A stretch of 64,000 bases of DNA, from assembly GCF_005239095.1 (NCBI RefSeq), contig NZ_SZUA01000002.1, positions 434,001 to 498,000 on the forward strand, read 5' to 3'. The translations under genes and the position numbers were made by a program. This document shows, piece after piece, positions 26,159 through 34,941 of the stretch (position 1 is the stretch's first letter; each line of letters opens with the position of its first letter). The notes beneath the pieces are model-generated. The model did not search any database. It was not told where the DNA came from and was given only the letters and a program-made list of their open reading frames with translations. Source of the DNA: Luteimonas gilva (GTDB lineage: Bacteria; Pseudomonadota; Gammaproteobacteria; Xanthomonadales; Xanthomonadaceae).

Positions 26159-26359
26159 ATGCCTGCGACGAAAGACATTGCAAGCTCACAGCCCAAGCGT
26201 GATCCGGCTCCGAGGGCGTCCGTGACATTCCCGCCCGAACTCTACGAAAAGCTGGAGGCCATCGCCCGGAGCAAGAAGGTCTCCGTAGCATGGGTCGTTC
26301 GCGACGCAGCAGAGAAGTACGTCGCTGAACAATGGCCACTTCTGGAGAGGCAGCAATGA
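26159..26359 (+). CDS. Ribbon-helix-helix (CopG-like) regulator
   Basis: A 66-residue protein with a flexible Pro-rich N-terminus and a ribbon-helix-helix: ASVTFPPELYEKLEAIARSKKVSVAWVVRDAAEKYVAE. The strand SVTFP and the two helices are typical of CopG/Arc-like repressors. It is the first gene after a perfect dyad and lies 130 nt upstream of the Argonaute gene, so it probably represses the operon. No toxin partner of the usual type is seen. Its stop overlaps a further short ATG frame. Confidence 0.75.
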   Translation: MPATKDIASSQPKRDPAPRASVTFPPELYEKLEAIARSKKVSVAWVVRDAAEKYVAEQWPLLERQQ

Positions 26360-26505
26360 ACACCGTGCTTGTCATGAGGCCGGTCAAGCGGCAGGCCACG
26401 GCAGCCTTCGTATCAATCTCCTCGCGTACTAGGACTAATTCGCGGGGTACCGCGCGGTGGAAGCTTCACGGGCATAAAAGGGGTGGATCTTGTCGATTGT
26501 CCTGA
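26356..26505 (+). CDS. Possible small ORF between RHH and Argonaute
   Basis: A 49-codon frame whose ATG overlaps the RHH stop as ATGA and which ends inside the first codons of the Argonaute gene. Product MNTVLVMRPVKRQATAAF then Ser/Arg-rich. Overlaps on both sides would allow translational coupling; no family recognised and it could be spurious. Confidence 0.2.
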   Translation: MNTVLVMRPVKRQATAAFVSISSRTRTNSRGTARWKLHGHKRGGSCRLS

Positions 26506-28682
26506 ACGCATTTCCGCTGAAAGTCCCCGAGCTGGAGCTTGAAGTCCTCCAGATTCAGTACGACAAGGAAACCCTGGATGACCTTCGCGACCGTCATAGA
26601 GCGACGCACGCCTTCCGCCGGCAGGGCGACAACATTCTGATCTTCTCGGGGGACGGCACGTTCCCAGCATCTGGCACGCCGCAGACGATCGCGCTCAAGG
26701 ACAACTTCGGTATCTTCTGCTCGCTGGTCAAGGACGGACTGACCCGGCATCTCGCCGGACTGGGCCGCAACCCATCCGGTTTTAACCCCATCGAGTTGGT
26801 GAGCGCCAAGCCGGAGGACAATCTTCTAGTCCCCATTCTTGGAGATGCGTACCCGTTCAAGATCTGCGCCAAATACTCAATTGACACCCGTACCGTGCAG
26901 GGCCATCCGTGCCTTGTTATTGATTGCACAACGCGCCGCGTACTCAAAGAGAACGGCCTGTTCTTCCTGAATGCTGGGTTCGATCTCATGAGCCGCTACG
27001 TTGTCACAGAACAGGACGACGGATACAGAAAGCTTCTGGGGTCGGTGAGCGGCTGCAAGGGTGAAACGCTCCATGTCACGCGGCCTGACGGCCAGGTTGT
27101 TCAGGCCGAGGCGAAGAACGTGTACCTGGAGGCCAGCCGGACGAATTTCGACGACTACATTCTGCATACGCATGGAGCGCAGAAAGATGCCATCGTCGAT
27201 CGTATTCGGCAATCCGTTTCCATATTCAATGGAGGCGAGAACAAGAAGGCACGCATCGACACGCTCAAGAAGTACATCCAGTCGAAGACCATCCCGCTGA
27301 TCGACGGAACGCGCATTGAGATCGAGGACTCACCCAACATCCAAAAGAACTGCGGACAGATGCAGAAGCCAGTGTTCGTCTTCAACGACAACGGCGAAGC
27401 GGATTGGGCCGAGAAGGGTCTGACACAGAGCGGCCCCTATACGAAGCGCACCTTCGATAGGAATGACCCGTCGATCTGCGTGATCTGCGGCCAACACGAC
27501 AAGGGACGCGTCGAACAGTTCGTTCGCAAGCTCCTGAAAGGCATCTCAAACAGTAAATATTTCAGTAGCGGCCTTGAAGGCAAGTTCACGCTTGGAACCA
27601 GCCGCGTTGAAGTATTCGCGACAGTCACCGATAGCGTGGACGCGTACAAGAACGCCATCGAGGCCGCGATCCGGAAGAAAGCGGATGAAGGCGGGCGCTG
27701 GGACTTGGCCCTCGTGCAGGTCCGGCAGTCCTTCAAGAAGCTCAAGGTTACAGACAATCCGTACTATCTCGGCAAGAGCCTTTTCTTCCTGCATCAGGTT
27801 CCGGTGCAGGATTTCACGATAGAGCTTCTTGCGCAGTCCGACTATTCGCTTGGGTACTCGCTCAACAATATGGCACTGGCCTGCTACGCGAAGATGGGCG
27901 GCGTCCCTTGGCTTCTCAAAGCCTCGCCGACTCTCTCGCATGAACTCGTGATCGGAATTGGTAGCGCGAATATCGGGCAAGAGCGCGGCGCCGACCATCA
28001 GCGGATCATGGGCATCACCACGGTCTTCTCCGGAGATGGCAGCTACATCGTCTCGAATACCTCGAAGGCGGTCGTGCCGGAAGCCTACTGTGAAGCATTG
28101 ACCGCCGTGCTCGGGGAGACGATAGAGAAGATTCAGAAGCGGATGAACTGGCAGAAGGGCGACACGATCCGCCTGATCTTTCATGCGCAGGTCAAGAAAT
28201 TCAACAAGGAAGAGGTCGAAGCCGTTCGCGCCGTGATCGACAAGTACCGTGAATATCAGATCGAGTACGCCTTCCTGAAAGTCTCGGAGGATCACGGCTT
28301 GCACATGTTCGACTCTGCGACGGCTGGCGTGCAGAAGGGTCGGCTGGCTCCGCCGCGCGGGAAGACATTCAAGCTTTCCAAGCACGAAATGCTTGTCTAC
28401 CTGATCGGCCAGCGCGAACTGCGTCAAGACACAGACGGACATCCGCGCGGCGTGATCCTCGAGGTTCACAAGGACTCGACCTTCAAGGACATCACGTATC
28501 TGAGCGCCCAGCTCTACAGCTTCGCATCGCACTCCTGGCGCAGCTACTTTCCCAATCCCATGCCGGTGACTATCAGCTATTCCGACTTGATCGCCCGGAA
28601 TCTCGGATGGCTGAACCAGCTTCCGGGCTGGAACGACTCGGTGATGATCGGGAAGATCGGGCAATCCCAATGGTTCCTATAG
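26490..28682 (+). CDS. Long prokaryotic Argonaute, catalytically inactive PIWI
   Basis: The 730-residue protein has an N/PAZ-type part (about 1-325), a MID domain (325-480) and a PIWI domain (480-730). The guide 5'-phosphate pocket is intact in pattern: Y426, K429, Q440 and K468 (DNPYYLGKSLFF, VPVQD, YAKMGGVPW). The PIWI tetrad is not: the first Asp position reads VIGIGSA (G491), and the third reads FHAQVKK (Q567 where HRDG is usual). The ending PMPVTISYSDLIARNLGWL is family-like. It should bind guides and targets without cutting, as in long-B pAgos. TTG start: a TAA lies five codons upstream and GGGGTGG is 4 nt away. It overlaps the nuclease gene. Confidence 0.9.
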   Translation: MSIVLNAFPLKVPELELEVLQIQYDKETLDDLRDRHRATHAFRRQGDNILIFSGDGTFPASGTPQTIALKDNFGIFCSLVKDGLTRHLAGLGRNPSGFNPIELVSAKPEDNLLVPILGDAYPFKICAKYSIDTRTVQGHPCLVIDCTTRRVLKENGLFFLNAGFDLMSRYVVTEQDDGYRKLLGSVSGCKGETLHVTRPDGQVVQAEAKNVYLEASRTNFDDYILHTHGAQKDAIVDRIRQSVSIFNGGENKKARIDTLKKYIQSKTIPLIDGTRIEIEDSPNIQKNCGQMQKPVFVFNDNGEADWAEKGLTQSGPYTKRTFDRNDPSICVICGQHDKGRVEQFVRKLLKGISNSKYFSSGLEGKFTLGTSRVEVFATVTDSVDAYKNAIEAAIRKKADEGGRWDLALVQVRQSFKKLKVTDNPYYLGKSLFFLHQVPVQDFTIELLAQSDYSLGYSLNNMALACYAKMGGVPWLLKASPTLSHELVIGIGSANIGQERGADHQRIMGITTVFSGDGSYIVSNTSKAVVPEAYCEALTAVLGETIEKIQKRMNWQKGDTIRLIFHAQVKKFNKEEVEAVRAVIDKYREYQIEYAFLKVSEDHGLHMFDSATAGVQKGRLAPPRGKTFKLSKHEMLVYLIGQRELRQDTDGHPRGVILEVHKDSTFKDITYLSAQLYSFASHSWRSYFPNPMPVTISYSDLIARNLGWLNQLPGWNDSVMIGKIGQSQWFL

Positions 28683-29827
28683 AGAAGGAAAACGCATACC
28701 AGTTGCGCGAGTATCTGCACCGCAAGGTGAGCGAGAGCGCGCACGCCGACCCTTTCAAATCCTCCCTTCTGTATTTTCTGGGCTTGTCGAAGGACGGTGT
28801 TCCGTCCTTCGACTTTGCGACGCTATCCTTGTATCAGCGGTGCGCGATTGCGGGCCTCGGCGTTCTGGACGAAGCCGTTTCGAGTCTGGATGTCTCTCGC
28901 CTGCTCGGCCAGGCCGCTAAGATCGACTCCACGCCACGTCCGTGGGTTTCCGACATGTTCGGCGTCATGGCGGTGAAATGGCTGGCCGGACAGATGAACG
29001 ACGCGCGCATTGCCCGCGAGTTCGAGAGTTGGATTTCAGGGTTTCTGGCCCAGCAGGTCAGCGGCGACCATCTCAATCTCTTCGAGAAAGATATCGCTGC
29101 GTATGTATGCAGCGGCGACTCCGCCGTCTATAGCAGCGCCTGCGTTCCTCTCTTTCTTCACTATCGGACGATACGGCGAATCGACGATCACCAGATTCGC
29201 CTTTCCCTATTCAGCCGCTTCATGGCCGAGTTCCGGGCGCAGGCGCAAGAAGACGCTTCGACGGCGCTGTTGAGCCTGATGGTTTACGTCTTCGATCAGG
29301 TCAATCAGGACGTGGCCGTGGTGCCACCGAAAGGCTGGAGCCTCGACGACCTCCTAGGATTTCTGGAGCATATCCCCGTCGGTCTCAAGCGATGGACGTG
29401 GGAGGACGCGGGGCGCACGAGAGGCGCAGAACCCGTCAAGTGGCAGGTAGAAAACGAATACCACGTCCAGAACCTTCTCTACGTCCTACTCGCGCCGATC
29501 TTCAACGACATAGCGGACGAAGTGAATCTCCAACCCGTCGGGCAAAAGAATCCGCGCATTGATCTCTACCTGCCGTCGCTCCATACAATTATCGAGGTCA
29601 AGTACCGGAAAGACGTGAAGAAGTCCTTCCCGACGCTCATTGGCGAGATCGCCGAAGATGCGTCTCTCTATCGCGCTGACACGAAATACAAGGATGCGCG
29701 GATCGTCAGCTTCCTGTGGGACTGTACGCGCGCGACGCAGGAGCATGCAAAATTCAGGGAAGGCGTCTCTAAAATCGACGGAATTGATGGGTGCGTGGTA
29801 ATTAGCGCACCCTCCACAATGAGTTAG
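28670..29827 (+). CDS. PD-(D/E)XK nuclease, Argonaute partner
   Basis: A 385-residue protein. Residues 1-240 are helical and unrecognised; the C-terminal third holds a PD-(D/E)XK nuclease core: E263 (VENEYH), D298 (PRIDLYLP), then E309-V310-K311 (IIEVKYRK). This is the RecB/Mrr-like metal-dependent fold. The chosen ATG overlaps the Argonaute gene by 13 nt; an earlier ATG at 28607 is possible. Together with the inactive Argonaute it fits the reported long-B pAgo with associated nuclease (BPAN-type) systems, where target recognition triggers DNA degradation. The fusion of helical domain and nuclease may form the binding surface. It ends about 170 nt before attR. Confidence 0.85.
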   Translation: MVPIEKENAYQLREYLHRKVSESAHADPFKSSLLYFLGLSKDGVPSFDFATLSLYQRCAIAGLGVLDEAVSSLDVSRLLGQAAKIDSTPRPWVSDMFGVMAVKWLAGQMNDARIAREFESWISGFLAQQVSGDHLNLFEKDIAAYVCSGDSAVYSSACVPLFLHYRTIRRIDDHQIRLSLFSRFMAEFRAQAQEDASTALLSLMVYVFDQVNQDVAVVPPKGWSLDDLLGFLEHIPVGLKRWTWEDAGRTRGAEPVKWQVENEYHVQNLLYVLLAPIFNDIADEVNLQPVGQKNPRIDLYLPSLHTIIEVKYRKDVKKSFPTLIGEIAEDASLYRADTKYKDARIVSFLWDCTRATQEHAKFREGVSKIDGIDGCVVISAPSTMS

Positions 29828-29994
29828 TGGGCCCCGTCGTCGCTGTGCTCGGCGCGGGTACAAGAGCGGTACACCGACAGGCTTTGGCGCACTTCGCTAA
29901 ACTGCGCCAACCTGCTGATTCGTAACTGCTTTAGGCTTCGTCAGACTTCGCACCTATTCGTATAGCTTTCAGTGGCTTATGGTTTCTCTAGGGA

Positions 29995-30040
29995 ACTCAT
30001 AATCCTTTGGTTCCAGGTTCGAGTCCTGGTGGGCCCACCA
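29995..30040 (+). other. attR, right end of the integrated element
   Basis: 46 bp matching the tRNA 3' end at 14284-14329, with differences at two positions (A/T in the anticodon arm, A/G in the T loop). Only the 3' portion is present, so no tRNA can form here. Confidence 0.9.
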
Positions 30041-30797
30041 ATCCGGCGCCTCGATCCGCAGGCGTTGCCATCAGCATGTCCTTGAAAGCCAGTGCGTTGG
30101 CGGTGGCGCATCCCGAGGCGGTGTTGTCGAATACCACGAACGCCGGTTTGCCGTGCGCCAGCGCACGGACCCGCATCGCCAGCGCGCTCAGCTCTTCTTC
30201 GCCGTAGTTGCTGTAGTAAACGCGCGGCGCGCCGTGGAGCCGCCAGTAACGACAAGAGCCGTAGTCCGACGGCGCGCCGTCGGGCGCGATCACGGGCGGG
30301 TCCGCACCTACCCGGTTGATGCCGAGGCGCTCGAACAATTCCTCTGCGCGCGGCTGCGCCCAGGTCGGATGGCGAGGTTCGCACGCGATGTGGACGCCTG
30401 CGGGAAGAGAACGTGCAAGCATCGCGAAGAAAGGCGCCGCGACACGGCCATCGAATGCCAGGCTAGGAGGAAGCTGCACCAAAACCACGGCCAGCTTTTC
30501 TCCCAACCCCGTGCATTCTTCGACAAAACGGTCCGTCGGAAGCGAGGCCGCGCGCAATCGTTGCTCGTGAGTGACAGCGCGGGGCAGCTTGACGGCGAAC
30601 CGGAAAGCCGCAGGCACGCTCGCCGCCCAGCGTTCGTAGGTCTTGCGTTGATGGGGGCGATAGAACGAAGAGTTGATCTCCGCCATATCCAAGCGAGTGG
30701 CGTATCGCGCCAGCATCGAATCGCCCTCCGCGAAGCTGTCGCGATGGACGGAAGGAATCGACCAGCCGGCGGTACCCGTGCGAACGGTCAAGCGCAT
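29997..30797 (-). CDS. DUF72 (YecE-like) protein
   Basis: A 266-residue TIM-barrel-like protein: VRTGTAGWSIP, YATRLDMAEINSSFYR, FRFAVKLPRAVTHE, LAVVLVQLPPSLAFD, and YWRLHGAPRVYYSNYGEEEL are hallmarks of DUF72/YecE. Function unknown. The last about 15 codons (GPPGLEPGTKGL) are the antisense of the tRNA 3' end, and the stop TGA lies in the anticodon-arm part of attR. Because attL carries the same stop in the same frame, integration would have left this C-terminus nearly unchanged. It is the first chromosomal gene beyond the element, convergent with it. Confidence 0.88.
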   Translation of the reverse strand: MRLTVRTGTAGWSIPSVHRDSFAEGDSMLARYATRLDMAEINSSFYRPHQRKTYERWAASVPAAFRFAVKLPRAVTHEQRLRAASLPTDRFVEECTGLGEKLAVVLVQLPPSLAFDGRVAAPFFAMLARSLPAGVHIACEPRHPTWAQPRAEELFERLGINRVGADPPVIAPDGAPSDYGSCRYWRLHGAPRVYYSNYGEEELSALAMRVRALAHGKPAFVVFDNTASGCATANALAFKDMLMATPADRGAGLVGPPGLEPGTKGL

Positions 30798-30938
30798 GGC
30801 GTCGTCTCGAATTCGTCTCGCATCGACATTCGCATTCAGATTGACGGGGCCAGCTTAAGCCGCGCGCTCGTTACATCGCCATGACGATCGGATTGTTAGC
30901 GTGTGCGGAGCCGATCCGGCATCTTCGAGCTTCGCATC

Positions 30939-33320
30939 ATGGCCAGCCGCCGCAAGCCCGCTTCACCCGCAGCCAAGAAGGTTGCCGCCGCCTCAGCCGC
31001 TCGCAATACCGATAGTTCGGCGAACAAACTCCGGTCCGACACGACGGATCCGCTGGCGCAGCGCGCTGCCGATACGGAAAAAACCGCCGGCAAAGTGACG
31101 TTCAACGCCACGAAGGCGACCGAATACGGACGACCCAACAGCTTGAAACCGCCGGCGGGACGGACCGCGAAACTCGCCTCGCCCAGCGCAGGCGCGAGCA
31201 CGCTTTCCGAGGTGAACGATTCAGGCAAGACAGGTTCGCCGGCGGAGCCGGGAACGAATCCCACGGTGGATCCGCTCACCCGCGTGCGCGTGGATTCCGG
31301 GGATCGGCGCCTGACGACCAATCAAGGCGTGCCCGTCGCCGACAACCAAAGTTCGCTGAAAGCGGGCATCCGCGGGCCGGCGCTGCTGAAGGATTTCATT
31401 CTTCGCGAGAAGATCACCCACTTCGACCACGAGCGCATTCCAGAGCGGATCGTGCACGCGCGCGGTTCGGGCGCGCACGGCTTCTTCGAGAGCTATGCGT
31501 CGCTGAAAGAGTTGACGCGCGCCGCTCCGTTCCAGAAGAAAGGCAAGCGAACGCCGGTGTTCGTCCGCTTCTCCACCGTCGCCGGCGAACGCGGTTCGAA
31601 GGACACCGCTCGCGACGTGCGCGGATTCGCGGTCAAGTTCTACACCGACGAAGGCAACTGGGACCTGGTCGGAAACAACATGCCGGTGTTCTTCATCCAG
31701 GACGCGATGAAATTCCCCGATCTGGTGCACGCGGTGAAGCCGGAGCCGCACCACGCCATGCCGCAGGCGGCATCGGCCCACGATACGTTCTGGGACTTCG
31801 TGTCGTTGATGCCCGAGTCGACCCATATGCTGATGTGGCTGATGTCGGACCGGGCCATACCGCGAAGCTACCGGATGATGCAGGGTTTCGGCGTCCACAC
31901 TTTCCGCTTCGTCAACGAGGAAGGCGAATCGCGCTTCGTCAAATTCCATTGGACGCCCAAACTCGGCACCCATTCCCAGGTGTGGGACGAAGCGGTCAAG
32001 ACGTCGGGCTGCGATCCGGACTTCCATCGCCGCGACTTGTGGGAAGCGATCGAGGCCGGCGCCTATCCCGAATGGGAACTGGGCGTGCAGGTGTTCACCG
32101 AGCAGGAGGCCGAGAAATTCTCGTTCGACGTGCTGGACGCCACCAAGATCGTGCCGGAAGAGCTCGTGCCGGTGAAACCGATCGGACGCATGGTGCTCGA
32201 CCGGAACCCCGACAATTTCTTCGCCGAGACCGAACAGGTGGCCTTTTGCACCGCGCACGTCGTGCCCGGCATCGATTTCAGCAACGATCCCTTGCTCGCC
32301 GGGCGGATCCACTCTTATGTGGATACGCAGATTTCGCGTTTGGGCGGGCCCAACTTCCACGAAATCCCGATCAACGCCCCGCTGGCGCCCGTCCACAACA
32401 ACCAGCGGGACGGCATGCATCGGCAGGCGATCCACCGCGGACGGGTCGCTTACGAGCCGAACTCGCTCGCGGGCGGATGCCCCTTCCAAGCCGGCGGCGC
32501 GGGTTTCGTTTCTTTTCCCGAACTGGTCGAGCAAGACGAAGTGAGGGGCAAACCCGAGAAGTTCGCCGAACATTTCAATCAAGCTTCGTTGTTCTTCGAC
32601 AGCCAGGCGCCGGTCGAGCAGGCCCATATCGCCGCGGCGTTCCGCTTCGAGCTCTCGAAGCTGACCGTGCCGGCCATCCGCAGGCGGGTGGTCTCGATGC
32701 TGCGGAACGTGTCCGAAGACCTTGCGGCGCAGGTCGCCGAAGGCCTGGGCTTGGATTTGCCCGAGCCCATGCCGCGCGCGCTCGCGCGTCCGCCCAAACC
32801 CGAAGTGGGCAAGTCGGATTTCCTGTCCTTGTCGTCGCATCCGGGCGATGGGAGCATCGCATCCAGGAAAATCGCCATTTTCGTGGCCGACGGCGTCGAC
32901 GCCGGCCAGGTATCTTCGTTGCAGCAATCCCTCTTGCAGGCCGGTGCGGTCGGCCGTTTGGTGGGAAGCCGAGTGGGCGCCTTTACCGCGGCCGACGGCT
33001 CCGCGCTGGAAGCCGACGCGTCCTTGGAGAACGAACCCTCGGTGCTGTTCGATGGTCTGGCGATGCCCGATGGCGCGCAAGCCTTGTCGCAGGACGGACG
33101 CGCGATCGAATTCGTCAAGGATCAATTCCGCCACTGCAAGACGATCTTGGCGTTAGGCGCCGCGGTGGAGCTCGTGCAGCTCTCCGGACTGCCCAGCGGC
33201 ACCGCGGACAAGGGACTCTTGCTGGTGGCCAAACCCAAGGCGCGTTTCGAAGCCGATTTCATCGGCGCACTGAAAAAGCATCGGCATTTCGAGCGCGAAA
33301 CGGATCCGCCGGCGGTCTAG
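30939..33320 (+). CDS. katE: Catalase HPII (large-subunit clade 2)
   Basis: A 793-residue haem catalase. After a basic, low-complexity N-terminal extension (about 110 residues) come [12 protein letters not shown], the catalytic His in PERIVHARG (H173), the catalytic Asn in [13 protein letters not shown] and the haem-ligand Tyr in [15 protein letters not shown]-terminal flavodoxin/class I amidotransferase-like domain (about residues 630-780: [13 protein letters not shown]) is present, as in E. coli KatE. It breaks down hydrogen peroxide in the cytoplasm. Start chosen at MASRRKP; a GTG at 30903 is in frame. The thioredoxin-reductase-like gene follows 84 nt later. Confidence 0.96.
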   Translation: MASRRKPASPAAKKVAAASAARNTDSSANKLRSDTTDPLAQRAADTEKTAGKVTFNATKATEYGRPNSLKPPAGRTAKLASPSAGASTLSEVNDSGKTGSPAEPGTNPTVDPLTRVRVDSGDRRLTTNQGVPVADNQSSLKAGIRGPALLKDFILREKITHFDHERIPERIVHARGSGAHGFFESYASLKELTRAAPFQKKGKRTPVFVRFSTVAGERGSKDTARDVRGFAVKFYTDEGNWDLVGNNMPVFFIQDAMKFPDLVHAVKPEPHHAMPQAASAHDTFWDFVSLMPESTHMLMWLMSDRAIPRSYRMMQGFGVHTFRFVNEEGESRFVKFHWTPKLGTHSQVWDEAVKTSGCDPDFHRRDLWEAIEAGAYPEWELGVQVFTEQEAEKFSFDVLDATKIVPEELVPVKPIGRMVLDRNPDNFFAETEQVAFCTAHVVPGIDFSNDPLLAGRIHSYVDTQISRLGGPNFHEIPINAPLAPVHNNQRDGMHRQAIHRGRVAYEPNSLAGGCPFQAGGAGFVSFPELVEQDEVRGKPEKFAEHFNQASLFFDSQAPVEQAHIAAAFRFELSKLTVPAIRRRVVSMLRNVSEDLAAQVAEGLGLDLPEPMPRALARPPKPEVGKSDFLSLSSHPGDGSIASRKIAIFVADGVDAGQVSSLQQSLLQAGAVGRLVGSRVGAFTAADGSALEADASLENEPSVLFDGLAMPDGAQALSQDGRAIEFVKDQFRHCKTILALGAAVELVQLSGLPSGTADKGLLLVAKPKARFEADFIGALKKHRHFERETDPPAV

Positions 33321-33404
33321 CCTGGCGCTGCCGTTCCGATCGTCCATGGCATTCGCGTCCTCGACGCGGGCATGATGCCGATCCTATGCCGAAGCGGAGC
33401 CGTC

Positions 33405-34280
33405 ATGGCCCAGACCTGGGATGCATTGATCGTGGGCGGCGGACCGGCAGGATTGACCGCCGCCACCTATTTACGCCGCTATCTGCGCAGCTGCCTGGTG
33501 TTGGACGATGGGCGAAGCCGGGCGCGCTACATCCCGGAGAGCCAGAATTGCCCTGGATTTCCGCACGGCATTTCGGGAACGGATCTGCTCGGCAGGATGC
33601 GCGAGCAAGCGCGCTCGTTCGGCGCCGAATTCCATCAAGGCCGCGTTAGCGGCATCGTCAAGGACGGCCCGGATTTCGTCGCCATGGCGGGCGATCGCGA
33701 GATCCGGGCTTCGGCGATCCTGCTGGCCATCGGCATCCGCGACCGATTGCCGAAAGTGGATTGGATAGAAGAGGCGATCCAGTGCGGCGCCGTGCGGCTG
33801 TGCGCGGTGTGCGATGCGTTCGAGGCGCGGGACCAGGTCATCGGCGTCTACGGGCCGTTGGACGAAATCGTCACGCACGCGGAATTCCTGCGCGCCTATT
33901 CGTCGAAAATCGTGTTGCTGCCTACCGCCGCTTCGCTCCGTCCGCCGGACGGAGCGCGCTTGGATGGATTCGCGGTATTGCCGGCCGGCGGAGAGCTTTC
34001 CTTCGATGGCGAAAAATGCGCCTATCGTGCCGGAGGCAAAAGCCATGTCTTGGACACCGTCTACCCCTTCCTCGGTTGCGAACCAGCCGACTCGCTGTTC
34101 GGCGATCTGGGCTTGAAAGCGACCGACACCGGCGAACTGCAGGTGGACAGGTATCTGCAGACGAACGTGGAGCGTGTCTATGCGATCGGCGACGTGGCCA
34201 GCGGACTCAACCAGATTTCGGTGGCGGTGGGACACGCCGCCGTGGCCGCGACCCACCTCAACCGGGAATTGCCGCGTTAG
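33405..34280 (+). CDS. Thioredoxin-reductase-like FAD oxidoreductase
   Basis: A 291-residue two-dinucleotide-domain flavoprotein. FAD binding: ALIVGGGPAGLTAA at the N-terminus and YAIGDVASGLNQISVAVGHA near the C-terminus. The active-site position reads LCAVCD (C133, C136), so the redox disulfide of thioredoxin reductases is kept. The NADPH-site glycine motif is atypical (IGVYGPLDE instead of a full GxGxxA), which hints at a ferredoxin-type or altered cofactor use, as in deeply divergent members. Located just after katE, it may serve peroxide defence. Confidence 0.82.
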   Translation: MAQTWDALIVGGGPAGLTAATYLRRYLRSCLVLDDGRSRARYIPESQNCPGFPHGISGTDLLGRMREQARSFGAEFHQGRVSGIVKDGPDFVAMAGDREIRASAILLAIGIRDRLPKVDWIEEAIQCGAVRLCAVCDAFEARDQVIGVYGPLDEIVTHAEFLRAYSSKIVLLPTAASLRPPDGARLDGFAVLPAGGELSFDGEKCAYRAGGKSHVLDTVYPFLGCEPADSLFGDLGLKATDTGELQVDRYLQTNVERVYAIGDVASGLNQISVAVGHAAVAATHLNRELPR

Positions 34281-34430
34281 CCGCCGATGGCTAGGCGCCG
34301 ACGCGGCAGTGCAGTGCCGACGCGACGCGCAGCTGAAGCGTTCAGAGGCAGGGCTGATCAAGCAAAGCGTTACCACGCTGCCTGCACGGAGATAGTTTTA
34401 CCGTGGTCATGGCCCCACCTGGACGCATCG

Positions 34431-34643
34431 ATGACTGCAGAGGAACTACAAGCGGCGTGCCTGAAATTCGCGGTCTTGGAGCGGACGCGGTACCCCGCCA
34501 GCGCCTGGGAGCAATGCGAGTGCTGGATCAATTCGGACTGGGAGGATTTCGAGCCCTCGGTTTCCTGGAACCGCGCTCGCTATTTCATCATCAATGCATG
34601 GAATGCCATTGCGATGCCAACACCGGCGCATCCCTTGGACTAG
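34431..34643 (+). CDS. Hypothetical small protein
   Basis: A 70-residue protein MTAEELQAACLKFAVLERTRY with PASAWEQCECWINSDWEDF and a hydrophobic ending. The frame extends upstream with an Arg-rich, unlikely sequence, so the ATG at 34431 is preferred. No family recognised. Protein-like composition (Trp, Cys, Glu) gives some support. Confidence 0.45.
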   Translation: MTAEELQAACLKFAVLERTRYPASAWEQCECWINSDWEDFEPSVSWNRARYFIINAWNAIAMPTPAHPLD

Positions 34644-34941
34644 CCCGCATCTGGCGGAAAGCGAGCGGTTCGAGCCGTACCTCGAGCGCCGCAGATATTC
34701 TTTGCGGCTTACGCGCCGGACCAGCGCACCCTGAGCCGACCGGTATCGGATACGTCACGCCCGGCGCAGATCCGGCTGGTGCTTTTTTAGAGTGGACATA
34801 AAATGGCCGGACCGAAGGCCTGCCGGTCCAGTGGACTAGATATGCTTTAAATTAGCCGCGATTGGATTGCGTAGGCTTTGGCCAAGCCGGACTCGACGAG
34901 CGTTCTTCGCGTCGACCTGCCGGCCGAACAGGAGAGGGCGA
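34644..34941. other. Intergenic stretch without recognised feature
   Basis: About 300 bases. A frame continues through part of it but its product is an out-of-phase shadow. I see no repeat, RNA gene or operator here beyond the AGGAGAGGG ribosome-binding site of the next gene. Confidence 0.5.

Larger units (their letters stand above)
14330..30040. mobile_element. Integrated mobilizable element with Argonaute-nuclease cargo
   Basis: About 15.7 kb bounded by 46-bp direct repeats of a tRNA 3' end. All genes except none are on the plus strand. The order is integrase, small DNA-binding proteins, replication-type protein, VirB5-like, membrane protein, exclusion-type lipoprotein, VirB6-like, MobC-like, relaxase, ParA, ParB, iterons, winged-helix protein, Abi/HEPN protein, ribbon-helix-helix regulator, long Argonaute and nuclease. 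Codon use is visibly less GC-rich than in the flanks, and the palindromic repeats common in the flanks are missing. No VirB4, VirB11 or coupling protein is present, so it is probably mobilizable rather than self-transmissible. Confidence 0.92.

Noticed and set aside
26159-26505. Classical toxin-antitoxin pair from the RHH protein and the short overlapping frame
   Set aside because: The 49-codon product shows no toxin fold or motif; the RHH protein is better explained as the operon repressor.
34403-34801. 132-codon frame in the region before the HIT gene
   Set aside because: It overlaps the better small gene at 34431 in another phase and has no recognisable features.
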